DNA from: Pustulibacterium marinum
Lineage (GTDB): Bacteria; Bacteroidota; Bacteroidia; Flavobacteriales; Flavobacteriaceae
NCBI RefSeq assembly: GCF_900116665.1
Contig: NZ_FPBK01000022.1
Coordinates: 1-41,740, forward strand
Direction of reading: 5' to 3'
DNA length: 41,740 nucleotides
Part shown: piece by piece, positions 25,109-34,685 of the stretch
Numbering within the stretch: the stretch's first letter is position 1
How the letters are laid out: each line of letters opens with the position of its first letter
Program-made: the position numbers and the translations under genes
Notes under the pieces: model-generated
What the model was told of the DNA's origin: nothing
Databases searched by the model: none
What the model saw: the letters and a program-made list of their open reading frames with translations, nothing else

Positions 25109-26221
25109 ATGGAAATGAAAAAAGCAGTTTTAGCCATCTTATTTGCTAGCATCATCACGTCTTGCGCCACTACAAATCGTATAGCAAAAGATGCAGAAGT
25201 ATCCTTAAAATTTCTGGATGAACACGTAATTCCTGGTGATTTAATGGTAAACAATACCAAGGTTGGCGGACTTTCCAATATTGATTATGATGCCGAAAGC
25301 AATACCTATTATTTTATTGTTGATGTTCCCAAACAAGCACGATTTTACCAAGCTAGCATTCCAATTTCCAATCAAAAAATAGATACGATTGTATTTAAGC
25401 AAACAACTTTTATAGATACTGAAGCTCCATTTTTTAAAGCACACACACTTGATCCAGAATCCATACGCTTTCTTCCGCAAGAAAAAGAGTTTGTCATCAC
25501 CAGTGAAGGAAGTATTAATTACGAAAAAGATCCATCTATTTTTGAAGTAAATATGGATGGGAGTTTTAAAGATGCTTTTGAAATCCCTTCCTATTTCAAA
25601 GCAACAGGAGAACAGAAGCCAAGGCACAATGGTGTTTTTGAAGGTTTGGCAGCAAGTACAGATCAAAAAGGTTTTTGGGTAGCTACCGAATTACCATTAA
25701 CGAAGGATGGAGCCAAACCGAAGCTCTTCCCTACTCGTTCCTACGCAAGAATTACGTATTATGATAAAGACTCTAAAAAAGCGACCAAACAATTCGCCTA
25801 CAAACTCGATGGTATTTCTAAAATTCCATGGAAATATTTTGCCGTAAACGGAATTACTGAATTGCTTGAATACAAGAAGGATCATTTTTTAGTATTGGAA
25901 AGAGCCTATTCCGCCGGGCATGGTTCACACGGAAATACCGTTAAGATTTTTGAGGTAGACGCTTCCCAAGCAACAAATACAGTGAATGAAGAAAATCTAA
26001 AAAAAGTAGACTACACACCAGCCAGCAAAAAATTACTTTTCGATTTTAAATCGGTAAAAAATGAATTGACCGATAAGGTGATTGACAATATTGAAGGAAT
26101 GTGTTTTGGTCCGGTTTTACCTAATGGAAAACAAAGCTTACTTTTAGTTTCTGATAACAACTTCAATTCTTTTGCAGATCAACTAACGCAAGTATTTCTT
26201 TTTGAAATAGACATCCAATAA
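25109..26221 (+). CDS. esterase-like activity of phytase family lipoprotein
   Basis: 370 aa. The lipoprotein signal MEMKKAVLAILFASIITSC carries lipid cysteine C19. The mature protein matches the phytase-like beta-propeller family often annotated as esterase-like activity of phytase: GLSNIDYDAESNTYYFIVDV, DPESIRFLPQEKEFVITSEG, GVFEGLAASTDQKGFWVATE, NGITELLEYKKDHFLVLERA, NIEGMCFGP, LLVSDNNF. The true enzymatic activity of this family is poorly defined. A second ATG at 25115 is equally possible as start. ybaK follows after 1 nt. Confidence 0.8.
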   Translation: MEMKKAVLAILFASIITSCATTNRIAKDAEVSLKFLDEHVIPGDLMVNNTKVGGLSNIDYDAESNTYYFIVDVPKQARFYQASIPISNQKIDTIVFKQTTFIDTEAPFFKAHTLDPESIRFLPQEKEFVITSEGSINYEKDPSIFEVNMDGSFKDAFEIPSYFKATGEQKPRHNGVFEGLAASTDQKGFWVATELPLTKDGAKPKLFPTRSYARITYYDKDSKKATKQFAYKLDGISKIPWKYFAVNGITELLEYKKDHFLVLERAYSAGHGSHGNTVKIFEVDASQATNTVNEENLKKVDYTPASKKLLFDFKSVKNELTDKVIDNIEGMCFGPVLPNGKQSLLLVSDNNFNSFADQLTQVFLFEIDIQ

Positions 26222-26222
26222 C

Positions 26223-26708
26223 ATGGCTAAAAAAATAGCAAAAACCAATGCGTTACGCTTACTTGATGCTGCTAAAATTGCATACAGCATTCATAACTAT
26301 TCCATAGATGATGACCTAATTGATGGTGCTTCGGTTTACAAAAAATTAGGATTGCCTTCGGAAGCGTTTTTCAAAACATTGATAGCACGTGGAAAAAGTA
26401 AGGAAATCTATGTGTTTGTAGTGCCCGTTTTAGCAGCATTAGACCTGAAAAAAGCAGCCAAAGCTGCCAGTGAAAAAAGCATAGAACTCACAGCCATGAA
26501 AGAGCTCCTAACTCTTACCGGCTATATTCGTGGTGGTTGTTCGCCAGTTGGCATGAAAAAACACTATCAAACATTCTTTGACCATAGTATAGACACTCTT
26601 GAAAAGGTGTATGTAAGTGCCGGAAAAAAAGGTATTTTAATGGAGTTAACACCAAACGATTTGATACGTATCACAGAAGGAAAAAGTATTGCCCTGTGTA
26701 CCAACTAA
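26223..26708 (+). CDS. ybaK: Cys-tRNA(Pro)/Cys-tRNA(Cys) deacylase, YbaK type
   Basis: 161 aa. Hydrolyses mischarged Cys-tRNA(Pro). It is a single YbaK/ProRS-INS domain: SVYKKLGLPSEAFFKTLIAR, KEIYVFVVPVLAALDLKKAA, GYIRGGCSPVGMKKHYQTFF, and ITEGKSIAL at the end. The length is normal. It starts 1 nt after the preceding stop, so the two genes are co-transcribed. Confidence 0.93.
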   Translation: MAKKIAKTNALRLLDAAKIAYSIHNYSIDDDLIDGASVYKKLGLPSEAFFKTLIARGKSKEIYVFVVPVLAALDLKKAAKAASEKSIELTAMKELLTLTGYIRGGCSPVGMKKHYQTFFDHSIDTLEKVYVSAGKKGILMELTPNDLIRITEGKSIALCTN

Positions 26709-26738
26709 AAAAGGAACCCAAATAGGTTCCTTTTTTTA
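26707..26738. terminator. bidirectional terminator between ybaK and rny
   Basis: The stem AAAAAAGGAACC/GGTTCCTTTTTT has loop CAAATA. It serves the two convergent genes. Confidence 0.85.
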
Positions 26739-26759
26739 TCTTCTAAAGAGAATCAATGA

Positions 26760-28325
26760 TTATTTTGCAATATTCACTGCTCTGGTTTCTCTAATTACCG
26801 TTACTTTCACTTGTCCTGGATACGTCATATCCGTTTGGATTTTCTGAGAAATATTGAATGAAAGTTCAGATGCTTTTTCATCATTTACTTTTTCACTTTC
26901 AACAATTACACGCAACTCTCTACCTGCTTGAATAGCGTAAGCTTTCTTCACACCGTTAAAAGAGAATGCTGTATCTTCAAGATCTTTCAAACGTTGAATG
27001 TATGAATCCAACACTTGACGTCTTGCTCCCGGTCTTGCTCCGCTAATAGCATCACAAACCTGAATAATTGGAGAAATTAAATACTTCATTTCTATTTCAT
27101 CGTGGTGAGCTCCAATAGCGTTACAAACTTCAGGTTTTTCGCCATATTTTTCAGCCCATTCCATACCCAAAATAGCGTGAGGAACTTCTGTTTCTGTTTC
27201 TGGCACTTTTCCAATATCGTGTAACAATCCGGCACGTTTTGCCATTTTAGGATTTAAGCCTAATTCAGCAGCCATTACACCACAAAGTTTCGCCACTTCA
27301 CGCGAGTGTTGTAGTAAGTTTTGACCGTAAGAAGAACGATACTTCATTCTACCAACTGCTTTGATCAATTCAGGATGTAATCCGTGAATTCCAAGATCTA
27401 TCACGGTACGTTTACCAACTTCAATGATCTCTTCTTCGATCTGTTTCGTAGTTTTTTGAACCACTTCTTCAATACGTGCAGGGTGAATACGACCGTCAGT
27501 CACCAAACGGTGTAATGACAAACGCGCCACCTCACGACGAACCGAATCAAAACAAGAAAGGATGATAGCTTCCGGAGTATCATCTACAATAATTTCTACT
27601 CCTGTAGCCGATTCTAGCGCACGAATGTTACGCCCTTCACGACCAATAATTCTACCTTTTACATCATCGGATTCTAAGTTGAATACAGACACACAGTTTT
27701 CAACAGCCTCTTCTGTACCAATTCTCTGAATAGTATTAATAATGATCTTTTTAGCCTCTTGTTGAGCCGTAAGCTTGGCTTCTTCCATCGTGTTCTGAAT
27801 AAACGCCATGGCATCGCTTTTCGCCTCTTCTCTTAAAGATTCTACCAATTCAGTTCTGGCTTCATCAGCAGATAAACCAGAAATAACTTCTAATTGATTC
27901 ACCTGACTTTTATGTAGCTTTTCAACTTCGGCTTGCTTCTTTTCAATAAATTCAAGACGGTAATTATAGTCTTTCATTTTCTCGTCTAGCTCAGCACTTG
28001 ATTTTTTGTACTTGGCTAATTCGCTACCTACTTGAGACTCTTTGTCTCTAATGCGCTTTTCTACATCTGCCATTTTCTTATCCTTATCAAGAATCACTTT
28101 TTCATGTGCTTCTTTCAATTCTAAGAATTTTTCTTTGGCTTGGTAGATTTTGTCTTTCTTTATGTTTTCTCCTTCGGTTTGTGCTTCTTTAACTATGGTA
28201 GAAGCTTCTTTTTTAGCGGTAGCCAAAATACCGGAAGCGCTTTTCTTCTCTAAAAATTTGGCAATTGCAAACCCGATGACCAGACCTACAATACCAATTA
28301 CAACATACACTGCTATAGTATCCAT
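26760..28325 (-). CDS. rny: ribonuclease Y
   Basis: 521 aa. Membrane-anchored endoribonuclease that starts mRNA decay. An N-terminal helix ([20 protein letters not shown]) is followed by a long coiled coil (about 30-200). The KH domain has [20 protein letters not shown], and the HD domain has [20 protein letters not shown] and [12 protein letters not shown]. The end matches the family ([20 protein letters not shown]). The 6S RNA gene precedes it on the same strand. Confidence 0.96.
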   Translation of the reverse strand: MDTIAVYVVIGIVGLVIGFAIAKFLEKKSASGILATAKKEASTIVKEAQTEGENIKKDKIYQAKEKFLELKEAHEKVILDKDKKMADVEKRIRDKESQVGSELAKYKKSSAELDEKMKDYNYRLEFIEKKQAEVEKLHKSQVNQLEVISGLSADEARTELVESLREEAKSDAMAFIQNTMEEAKLTAQQEAKKIIINTIQRIGTEEAVENCVSVFNLESDDVKGRIIGREGRNIRALESATGVEIIVDDTPEAIILSCFDSVRREVARLSLHRLVTDGRIHPARIEEVVQKTTKQIEEEIIEVGKRTVIDLGIHGLHPELIKAVGRMKYRSSYGQNLLQHSREVAKLCGVMAAELGLNPKMAKRAGLLHDIGKVPETETEVPHAILGMEWAEKYGEKPEVCNAIGAHHDEIEMKYLISPIIQVCDAISGARPGARRQVLDSYIQRLKDLEDTAFSFNGVKKAYAIQAGRELRVIVESEKVNDEKASELSFNISQKIQTDMTYPGQVKVTVIRETRAVNIAK

Positions 28326-28346
28326 CTTTTTGTAAAATTTATGTAT

Positions 28347-28518
28347 AAAAAAAGCCTATACTGGTTAGAGTTTTGTATAAACTCGTAATAAACAGGTTTA
28401 GGGCTAACAGATTGCTCAAGAATCCGCTTAAAAAGCGGCGCGCTTTTACAACCTAAACTCACCCTTTTTAAAGAAATTAGCGTTGAGTTTATCAAAAAAG
28501 TAAAACCAATATAGGCAG
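28347..28518 (-). ncRNA. ssrS: 6S RNA
   Basis: On the minus strand the ends pair as GCCTATATTGGTT (28516-28504) with AACCAGTATAGGC (28366-28354), 13 bp with one G-U. Then come ATAAACTC/GAGTTTAT, open central stretches, GTTTAGG/CCTAAAC and the apical hairpin CCGCTT-TTT-AAGCGG. This is the closed-stem, central-bubble and apical-stem layout of 6S RNA, which binds RNA polymerase as a promoter mimic. It ends in a T run (28353-28347). The location directly downstream of zapA is the conserved neighbourhood also seen in E. coli (zapA-ssrS). Confidence 0.82.
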
Positions 28519-28545
28519 TATCATTATCTATGTAAAGAACGTAAT

Positions 28546-28836
28546 CTAACTAAGTTTATCGTCTAAAAGACTATGCAAAGATCTTAATTTTTCTTCTAAA
28601 TCTTTGTTATTATTTTCTTTATCAATACCTCGTTGTTCCACCGCTGCAGCAAATTGTAATGCACACATGGCCAAAACATCCTGTTTATCTCTAACGGCAT
28701 AACTCCGTTCAAATTGCTTGATAAGCTCTTCTATTTTCTTTGCTGCTTTTCGAAGGCCTTCTTCCTGACTAGGATCTATAGTCAAGGGATATACCCTGTC
28801 TGCAATAGAAATTTTTATTTTAAGCTTATCACTCAT
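28546..28836 (-). CDS. zapA: cell division protein ZapA
   Basis: 96 aa. Binds and bundles FtsZ at the division site. Family pattern: LKIKISIADRVYPLTIDPSQ, EEGLRKAAKKIEELIKQFER, and the helix VLAMCALQFAAAVEQRG. The length is typical. The 100-aa coiled-coil gene lies 24 nt upstream in the same operon, and 6S RNA lies 27 nt downstream. Confidence 0.9.
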   Translation of the reverse strand: MSDKLKIKISIADRVYPLTIDPSQEEGLRKAAKKIEELIKQFERSYAVRDKQDVLAMCALQFAAAVEQRGIDKENNNKDLEEKLRSLHSLLDDKLS

Positions 28837-28860
28837 GTATACACAGCTGTTTTGAGAACG

Positions 28861-29163
28861 TTATTCAGAGAGTTGCATTATACAATGGTCTAACTCCCGA
28901 ATCAAAGTATTTATCTTAAGCTTAGCTTCTGTTTTATCTTGCGTACTGCCAAGCATTGAATTTGCAAGTTTCAGCGAGTTGTATTTTTCCTGCCAATTTG
29001 CTGTTTCTTGCTGTAGCCTTTGGTGCTCTTGCTGCGCCATTGTAAGTTCTTTTGAAAGGGCTTCGTTTTGCTCAGAAATACCATCGAGTTTTTGCAACAA
29101 GATATGTATCTTCTTTTCAAGAGAATCAACGACATTATTAAGATCTTCCATCGAGCTACTCAA
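28861..29163 (-). CDS. coiled-coil protein upstream of zapA (ZapB-like role possible)
   Basis: 100 aa, almost entirely heptad-type coiled coil (EDLNNVVDSLEKKIHILLQK, LSKELTMAQQEHQRLQQETA). No enzyme motif. The small size, coiled coil and operon with zapA suggest a ZapB-like division partner, but sequence alone does not prove it. Confidence 0.75.
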   Translation of the reverse strand: MSSSMEDLNNVVDSLEKKIHILLQKLDGISEQNEALSKELTMAQQEHQRLQQETANWQEKYNSLKLANSMLGSTQDKTEAKLKINTLIRELDHCIMQLSE

Positions 29164-29335
29164 TTCAATACAATAAATACAAAGTTACTATTCCGCAGAC
29201 ATCTTCACAACTTTTTTTATGCTTTCTTTAAGCAATAGAAGCTAAGTAGTTAAAGCACAATAAAAATCATTTTTTTTGGTTGTATTTTAGCGTCTGTTGT
29301 TTTGAATGCTTGATTAATTCTGATTTCTTTGCTGT

Positions 29336-31030
29336 ATGAATAAACTTTATTGGCTACTTTTTCTTTCCTGTTTGGTTTCTTTTGGACAAAAAGAATACCC
29401 TAAAAACGACTTTATCAATCCGTTAGACATTCCACTAGTACTTGCCGGAAACTTTGGCGAACTACGCAGCAATCATTACCACTCCGGAATCGACATTAAA
29501 ACACAGCAACGAGAAGGGCTTAAAGTATATAGCGTAGCCGATGGTTATGTGAGCCGTATTAAAATATCTCACTACGGCTATGGAAAAGCGTTGTACATTA
29601 CGCATCCGAATGGTTACACCACAGTTTATGGACATTTGACCAAGTTTGGAAAAGATATTGAAGCCTACATAAAAGAAAAACAATACCAAGACGAATCGTA
29701 CGAAATAGAACTTTTCCCAAAATTTGATGAACTAAAAGTTTCGCAAGGTGATGTGGTTGCATTTTCTGGAAATACCGGAGGTAGCGGAGGACCACATTTG
29801 CATTTTGAAGTACGTGATTCTGAAACAGAACATATTATAAATCCACTATTTTTTGGCATTGACATCAAAGATTCTCAAGCTCCTGTGTTACAAGGTTTGG
29901 TAGGATATACACTAGGTTGGAATGCTCAAATTAATGGAAAACAAGGCACCTATCAATTAAATTACACGCAACAAAATAACGGTGTTTTCTTAGCCGATCC
30001 TATCACTGCGAGTGGCTATATATCTTTTGGCTTTAAAGGTTTTGACCGTCAAGATGGTGCTTACAATCATAACGGAATTTACGCAGTGGATGTATTGGTA
30101 AACGGTTCTCCTTACGTGAAATTAGATTTTGAAACCTTTTCTTTTGCAGAAAGCAGACAAATAAACACTTATATCGATTATGCAAAATTTGCTGGAAGCG
30201 GACAGCGTTATCAAAAATGCTATTTAGATTCTGGAAATCATTTATCCATTTACAGTCATCAGGTAAACGATGGAAAAATATTGATTGAACCCGGTAAAAA
30301 CTACAATATCACCATCAATCTAAAGGATTTTGAAGATAACATTACCAGCATTCATATTCCTGTAAAAGGAAAAGACCATGCTGTGACAAATGCTCCAGAG
30401 ATGGAAAAAACCAATTATTACTTGATGGCGAATCGTGATAATTTTTATGAAATAGGAAATGCTTCAATTTATTTCCCTGCGAACACATTTTACAAAAATT
30501 TCTATATCGATTTGAAAAGTGATGAAGATGCGTTATACGTTCATAACAGAGAAACACCTGCGGCCGATTATTTTTCTATCAATTTTGACATCAGTGATAT
30601 GAAAGACGATCCTCATCTTGACCAATATTTTATTGCGAGTTATAACTATCGTGGAAATCCTATGTATGAACCTACGCGATTAAAAGGAACTTCTATGAGT
30701 ACACGAACGCGCAGTTTGGGTACATACAAAATCCTTAGAGATAGTACGCCGCCTGTAGTAAAAGCTCAAAATTTTAAAGACAACCAATGGCTTTCCAATT
30801 ACAATTATCTCCTTTTTACCATAAGCGATGATCTTAGTGGTATTAAATCCTATAAAGCAACTATTGATGGCAAATGGATTTTAACGGAATACGAATACAA
30901 AAACAACACACTTACTTTTAATTGTAACGACCTGAAGTTTGAAGGTTCCAAGCACAAATTAGAACTTACCGTAACCGATAATGTGGGAAATAGTACTACT
31001 TTTACCAGCACTTTTTTCAGGAAATATTAA
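29336..31030 (+). CDS. secreted M23-family peptidase (LytM domain)
   Basis: 564 aa. The signal peptide MNKLYWLLFLSCLVSFGQ (1-18) leads directly into a LytM domain (about 35-165) with the zinc ligands H49 and D53 (NHYHSGIDI) and the HxH motif H154/H156 (GGPHLHFEVRD). These metallopeptidases cut peptidoglycan cross-links. About 400 further residues of beta-rich domains with no named family follow; their end (DDLSGIKSYKATIDGKWIL, LTVTDNVGN) looks Ig-like. A TonB-dependent receptor starts 9 nt downstream. Confidence 0.88.
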   Translation: MNKLYWLLFLSCLVSFGQKEYPKNDFINPLDIPLVLAGNFGELRSNHYHSGIDIKTQQREGLKVYSVADGYVSRIKISHYGYGKALYITHPNGYTTVYGHLTKFGKDIEAYIKEKQYQDESYEIELFPKFDELKVSQGDVVAFSGNTGGSGGPHLHFEVRDSETEHIINPLFFGIDIKDSQAPVLQGLVGYTLGWNAQINGKQGTYQLNYTQQNNGVFLADPITASGYISFGFKGFDRQDGAYNHNGIYAVDVLVNGSPYVKLDFETFSFAESRQINTYIDYAKFAGSGQRYQKCYLDSGNHLSIYSHQVNDGKILIEPGKNYNITINLKDFEDNITSIHIPVKGKDHAVTNAPEMEKTNYYLMANRDNFYEIGNASIYFPANTFYKNFYIDLKSDEDALYVHNRETPAADYFSINFDISDMKDDPHLDQYFIASYNYRGNPMYEPTRLKGTSMSTRTRSLGTYKILRDSTPPVVKAQNFKDNQWLSNYNYLLFTISDDLSGIKSYKATIDGKWILTEYEYKNNTLTFNCNDLKFEGSKHKLELTVTDNVGNSTTFTSTFFRKY

Positions 31031-31039
31031 ACAACCACC

Positions 31040-33505
31040 ATGCTTAAACAATTAGTTACTTTTTGTAGTTTCCTTTTGATAGGTTTTGCCCTGCAAGCTC
31101 AAAAAGCCAATATTACCGGAGTTATTCTAGACGAAAACAACTTACCTATTGAAGGCGTGGTTGTGACAGCCGACAATGAAAATACAGTAAGTAACGAAAA
31201 CGGTTTTTACAACATTCAGGTTACTGCTAACAAAGAGATTACTATTATATTTAGCCATCTATCTTTTAAGAAAATTCCAATTAAAATTCTTCCACTAGAA
31301 CCAAAAGAAGTTTATAAACTACACCCAGTAATGTCTTTTGACGTACAAGATATTGGGCAAGTAATCATTACCGAAAACGGAAACAAACAAGTTGAAGGAG
31401 TTAAAACTATAGACCCAAAAACCATAGAGAACATTCCTGGAGCACAACCTGGCGTGGAGAATATTATCAAAACATTTGCCGGTGTTATTTCGAACAATGA
31501 ATTGAGTTCTCAATACTCGGTTCGCGGTGGAAATTATGATGAAAACCTAGTGTATGTCAACGAAATTGAAGTTTATAGACCTTTTTTAATCCGATCTGGG
31601 CAACAAGAAGGATTGAGTTTTGTGAATACTGATTTAGTTCAAAATGTAGAATTTTCCGCTGGAGGATTTCAGGCTAAATATGGCGATAAAATGTCTTCAG
31701 TACTAGATATTACCTATAAAACGCCTACCGATTTTGGTGCAACCGTAAGCGGTAGCCTCTTAGGCGCAAGTGCTTCTTTGGCTACGAATTCCAAAAACAA
31801 AAAATTTTCTTCTATTTCGGGAATTCGTTACCGCAACAATAGTTTGCTTGTGAATTCAAAACAAACAGAAACGAATTACGATCCTATTTTTGCGGATTTT
31901 CAAACCTATCTTACATATCAATTTTCAGAAAAATTCACGTTGAATTTCTTGGGCAATGTTTCCATCAACCAATACAATTATAGTCCGTTGACACGCCAAA
32001 CAAACTTTGGAACTATTGATGATCCTGTTGCGTTGCTTATTTATTACGAGGGACAAGAAGAAGATGAATATTTGACCACATTTGGAGCTTTTAAAGCCAA
32101 TTATTTGGTGAATGAAAATACGGTTCTTAAACTCATTGGTTCTGCCTATCATACCACCGAACAGGAGTATTTTGATATTTTGGCGCAATACCGAATGGGC
32201 GATGTGAATACAAGTATAGGAAGTGAAGATTTAGGAGAAGTGGAATATTCAGAAGGTATTGGTTCACAGTTAAACCACGCTAGAAATGATTTGGACGCAC
32301 TCATTTTTAATCTTCAGCACAAAGGAACCTTTAACAAAAATGATCATCAAATAGAATGGGGAATTAAATATACCCATGAAGACATAAGAGATCGTTTGGT
32401 GGAATGGGAAAGTATAGATTCTGCAGGATTTGCAATCAGACCTTATTTTGAACCAGCAAACGATCAGCCATACAATGCTTATGAAGGTCCATTGGTTTCC
32501 TATCAATCTGTAAGAGCTACCAATTATACTAATATTGACAGAGTTTCTGCTTTTGGGCAATGGAGCTACAGAACTACTACGGCAAAAAACACAGATTTGT
32601 ATTTTAATGCGGGTGTTCGCATGCAAAACTGGACAGTTAGTGGTGAAAATATAGAAACCACCAACCAAACCATTATAAGTCCTAGAGGGCAATTTGCCAT
32701 TAAACCAAATTGGGAGAAAGACATGCTTTTTCGACTTTCTGGAGGAATTTACTATCAACCTCCATTTTATAGAGAATTAAGAGATTCTACGGGGATGGTA
32801 AATCCTAATGTGAAAGCACAAAAATCTATTCATGCTGTATTTGGAAATGATTATAGTTTTCAGCTATGGAAGCGGCCATTTAAATTAACCACAGAAGCTT
32901 ATTACAAAAAACTTACAGATGTAAACACCTACACCATAGAAAACGTGCGCATTCGTTATCAGGCAGACAATAATGCCGAAGCCTATGCATACGGTTTAGA
33001 TCTTCAAATGAACGGGGAGTTTGTTCCCGGAACTGAGAGTTGGGTGAGTTTTGGATATCTTAAGACTGAAGAAAACATAGACAATCGTGGCTACATTGCG
33101 AGACCAACAGATCAACGGTTAAAATTTGGACTTCTTTTTCAAGATTATGTACCAAATATTCCATCACTTAAAATGTACTTGAATTTAACCTACAATACAG
33201 GAGTTCCTGGTGGCTCTCCAAGTTATGCCGACCCTTACGTGTATCAAACAAGATTAGATTCTTATAAAAGAGCTGATGCCGGTTTTTCGTATGTATTAAC
33301 AGATAGTGAGAAAAAATTCCCGAAAGGACATTGGTTACATCCTTTCAAAGAATTTACTGTTGGTTTCGAGATTTATAATATTTTTGAAAACTTAAATTCT
33401 ATTACCAATACTTGGGTACGCGATGTCTATACCAAAAGACAATATGGAATTCCCAATTACATGACGGGCCGTGTATTCAATGTAAAATTCAATATGAAAT
33501 TCTAA
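31040..33505 (+). CDS. TonB-dependent outer-membrane receptor
   Basis: 821 aa. Signal peptide to about residue 21 (MLKQLVTFCSFLLIGFALQA). Then a CarboxypepD_reg-like domain (ANITGVILDENNLPIEGVVV), a plug domain at about 110-230 (SQYSVRGGNYDENLVYVNEI, GGFQAKYGDKMSSVLDI), and a beta barrel closed by the terminal strand FNVKFNMKF. Substrate unknown; no SusD partner is present, which argues against a classical glycan-uptake locus. It lies in an apparent three-gene operon with 9-nt gaps on either side. Confidence 0.92.
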   Translation: MLKQLVTFCSFLLIGFALQAQKANITGVILDENNLPIEGVVVTADNENTVSNENGFYNIQVTANKEITIIFSHLSFKKIPIKILPLEPKEVYKLHPVMSFDVQDIGQVIITENGNKQVEGVKTIDPKTIENIPGAQPGVENIIKTFAGVISNNELSSQYSVRGGNYDENLVYVNEIEVYRPFLIRSGQQEGLSFVNTDLVQNVEFSAGGFQAKYGDKMSSVLDITYKTPTDFGATVSGSLLGASASLATNSKNKKFSSISGIRYRNNSLLVNSKQTETNYDPIFADFQTYLTYQFSEKFTLNFLGNVSINQYNYSPLTRQTNFGTIDDPVALLIYYEGQEEDEYLTTFGAFKANYLVNENTVLKLIGSAYHTTEQEYFDILAQYRMGDVNTSIGSEDLGEVEYSEGIGSQLNHARNDLDALIFNLQHKGTFNKNDHQIEWGIKYTHEDIRDRLVEWESIDSAGFAIRPYFEPANDQPYNAYEGPLVSYQSVRATNYTNIDRVSAFGQWSYRTTTAKNTDLYFNAGVRMQNWTVSGENIETTNQTIISPRGQFAIKPNWEKDMLFRLSGGIYYQPPFYRELRDSTGMVNPNVKAQKSIHAVFGNDYSFQLWKRPFKLTTEAYYKKLTDVNTYTIENVRIRYQADNNAEAYAYGLDLQMNGEFVPGTESWVSFGYLKTEENIDNRGYIARPTDQRLKFGLLFQDYVPNIPSLKMYLNLTYNTGVPGGSPSYADPYVYQTRLDSYKRADAGFSYVLTDSEKKFPKGHWLHPFKEFTVGFEIYNIFENLNSITNTWVRDVYTKRQYGIPNYMTGRVFNVKFNMKF

Positions 33506-33514
33506 AATAACAAC

Positions 33515-34162
33515 ATGAAAAAATTATTGTTTCTTTTATTCCTATTACTAAATGTGACTACTTATGCTCAAAAAAACATTTATACCAGTGAAAGTTTTGA
33601 TGAGCTAAGCAAAGATCATAAAACATTGGCCATAATGCCGTTTTACGCTACTTTACATTTAGAAGATTCAAAGAACATTTCTAAAGAAAATTTAAAAAAA
33701 CTAGCTGAGAAAGAAGGCTATGCCGTTCAAAACGCTATTGAAACCTATTTTTTAAAGCAAAAACAGAAAAAGAAGTTTTCAGTATCCTTTCAAAATACTG
33801 GAATTACGAACAGTATGCTTGCAAAGAAAGGAATCACAATTGATAATATTGATATTTACACCACTAAGCAATTATCTGAAATTTTAGGAGTAGATGGTAT
33901 CATTAGTGGAAACCTTACGCTCAAAGCACTAATTTCTGAAGGAGTTTCTACCGATTTCGACATTTTTGACTACCTTCTGGGAGATTCCGGTTACGGAAGA
34001 ATTGCTATTAAAATTTCTGACGGTAAAACCAGTAAGCTTCTTTGGAAATACGAAAAAGAGATCAACAAAAAATCTGGAAAAAACACCTATGAGATCATTA
34101 CTGATATGATGAAAAAAGCGGCCAGAAAATTTCCTTATGAAAAGGATAAGAAAAAGAAATAA
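33515..34162 (+). CDS. secreted CsgG/TolB-like protein of unknown function
   Basis: 215 aa. Signal peptide MKKLLFLLFLLLNVTTYAQ. The mature part has the alternating alpha/beta pattern of CsgG-like periplasmic proteins: KTLAIMPFYATLHL, then TTKQLSEILGVDGIISGNLT and KISDGKTSKLLWKYEKEINK. It ends in a lysine-rich tail. No catalytic residues are recognised. It is the last gene of the M23-receptor operon. Confidence 0.65.
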   Translation: MKKLLFLLFLLLNVTTYAQKNIYTSESFDELSKDHKTLAIMPFYATLHLEDSKNISKENLKKLAEKEGYAVQNAIETYFLKQKQKKKFSVSFQNTGITNSMLAKKGITIDNIDIYTTKQLSEILGVDGIISGNLTLKALISEGVSTDFDIFDYLLGDSGYGRIAIKISDGKTSKLLWKYEKEINKKSGKNTYEIITDMMKKAARKFPYEKDKKKK

Positions 34163-34183
34163 ATTGACTTACATATCTGAATC

Positions 34184-34212
34184 AAAGCTCTTTTTACAAG
34201 AGCTTTTTTTGT
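34184..34212 (+). terminator. terminator after the CsgG-like gene
   Basis: The stem AAAGCTCTT/AAGAGCTTT is followed by a T run. Confidence 0.85.
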
Positions 34213-34238
34213 ATCAAGAACTTGCGTAAACTCCATAA

Positions 34239-34268
34239 AAAAAGCCTCCTTGTTTAAGGAGGCTTTTT
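34239..34268 (-). terminator. terminator after tRNA-Thr
   Basis: The stem AAAAAGCCTCCTT/AAGGAGGCTTTTT has loop GTTT, just beyond the 3' end of the minus-strand tRNA. It can also act on plus-strand transcripts. Confidence 0.8.
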
Positions 34269-34273
34269 GCTTG

Positions 34274-34347
34274 AGCCGATAGAGGGACTCGAACCCACGA
34301 CCTGCTGATTACAAATCAGCTGCTCTAGCCAGCTGAGCTACATCGGC
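34274..34347 (-). tRNA. tRNA-Thr (anticodon TGT)
   Basis: A 74-nt cloverleaf. The acceptor stem GCCGATG pairs with TATCGGC (one G-U), discriminator T. The anticodon stem GCTGA/TCAGC holds loop TTTGTAA with anticodon TGT. The T arm is GTGGGTTCGAGTCCCTC. CCA is not encoded. Confidence 0.95.
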
Positions 34348-34405
34348 ATTGCGGGTGCAAATATAACACTGTTTTTTATATCTGCAAGCGCTTTTGAAAT
34401 TTTTT

Positions 34406-34675
34406 TCAAGAAAGTTGATTCACTTTTTCTACCAAAGCTGTAGCCTTCTCTTCTAACTCGATTCTAACTGATTTTAAATGAGCCTTTTTGTCTTCTACAG
34501 ACCTGTCATTTACTTTTGCCATCAATTCATCAAAAACTTGAATAGCTTCATCAATAATTGCTTGTCCTTCCGAAGCATTCGCTTTGTCTGCGGCTACTTC
34601 CCAGATGTAAACAGTTTCAATGATATCACCTAAAACGTAGTTGATATCTTTTTTAAGATCTCTAATATTTGCCAT
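34406..34675 (-). CDS. conserved small helical protein
   Basis: 89 aa, highly charged and helical (MANIRDLKKDINYVLGDIIE). I do not recognise a named family; similar short proteins appear in many Bacteroidota. It starts 10 nt after the manA stop, so it is the last protein gene of the idi-queD-manA operon. Confidence 0.8.
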   Translation of the reverse strand: MANIRDLKKDINYVLGDIIETVYIWEVAADKANASEGQAIIDEAIQVFDELMAKVNDRSVEDKKAHLKSVRIELEEKATALVEKVNQLS

Positions 34676-34685
34676 AATTCAATTT

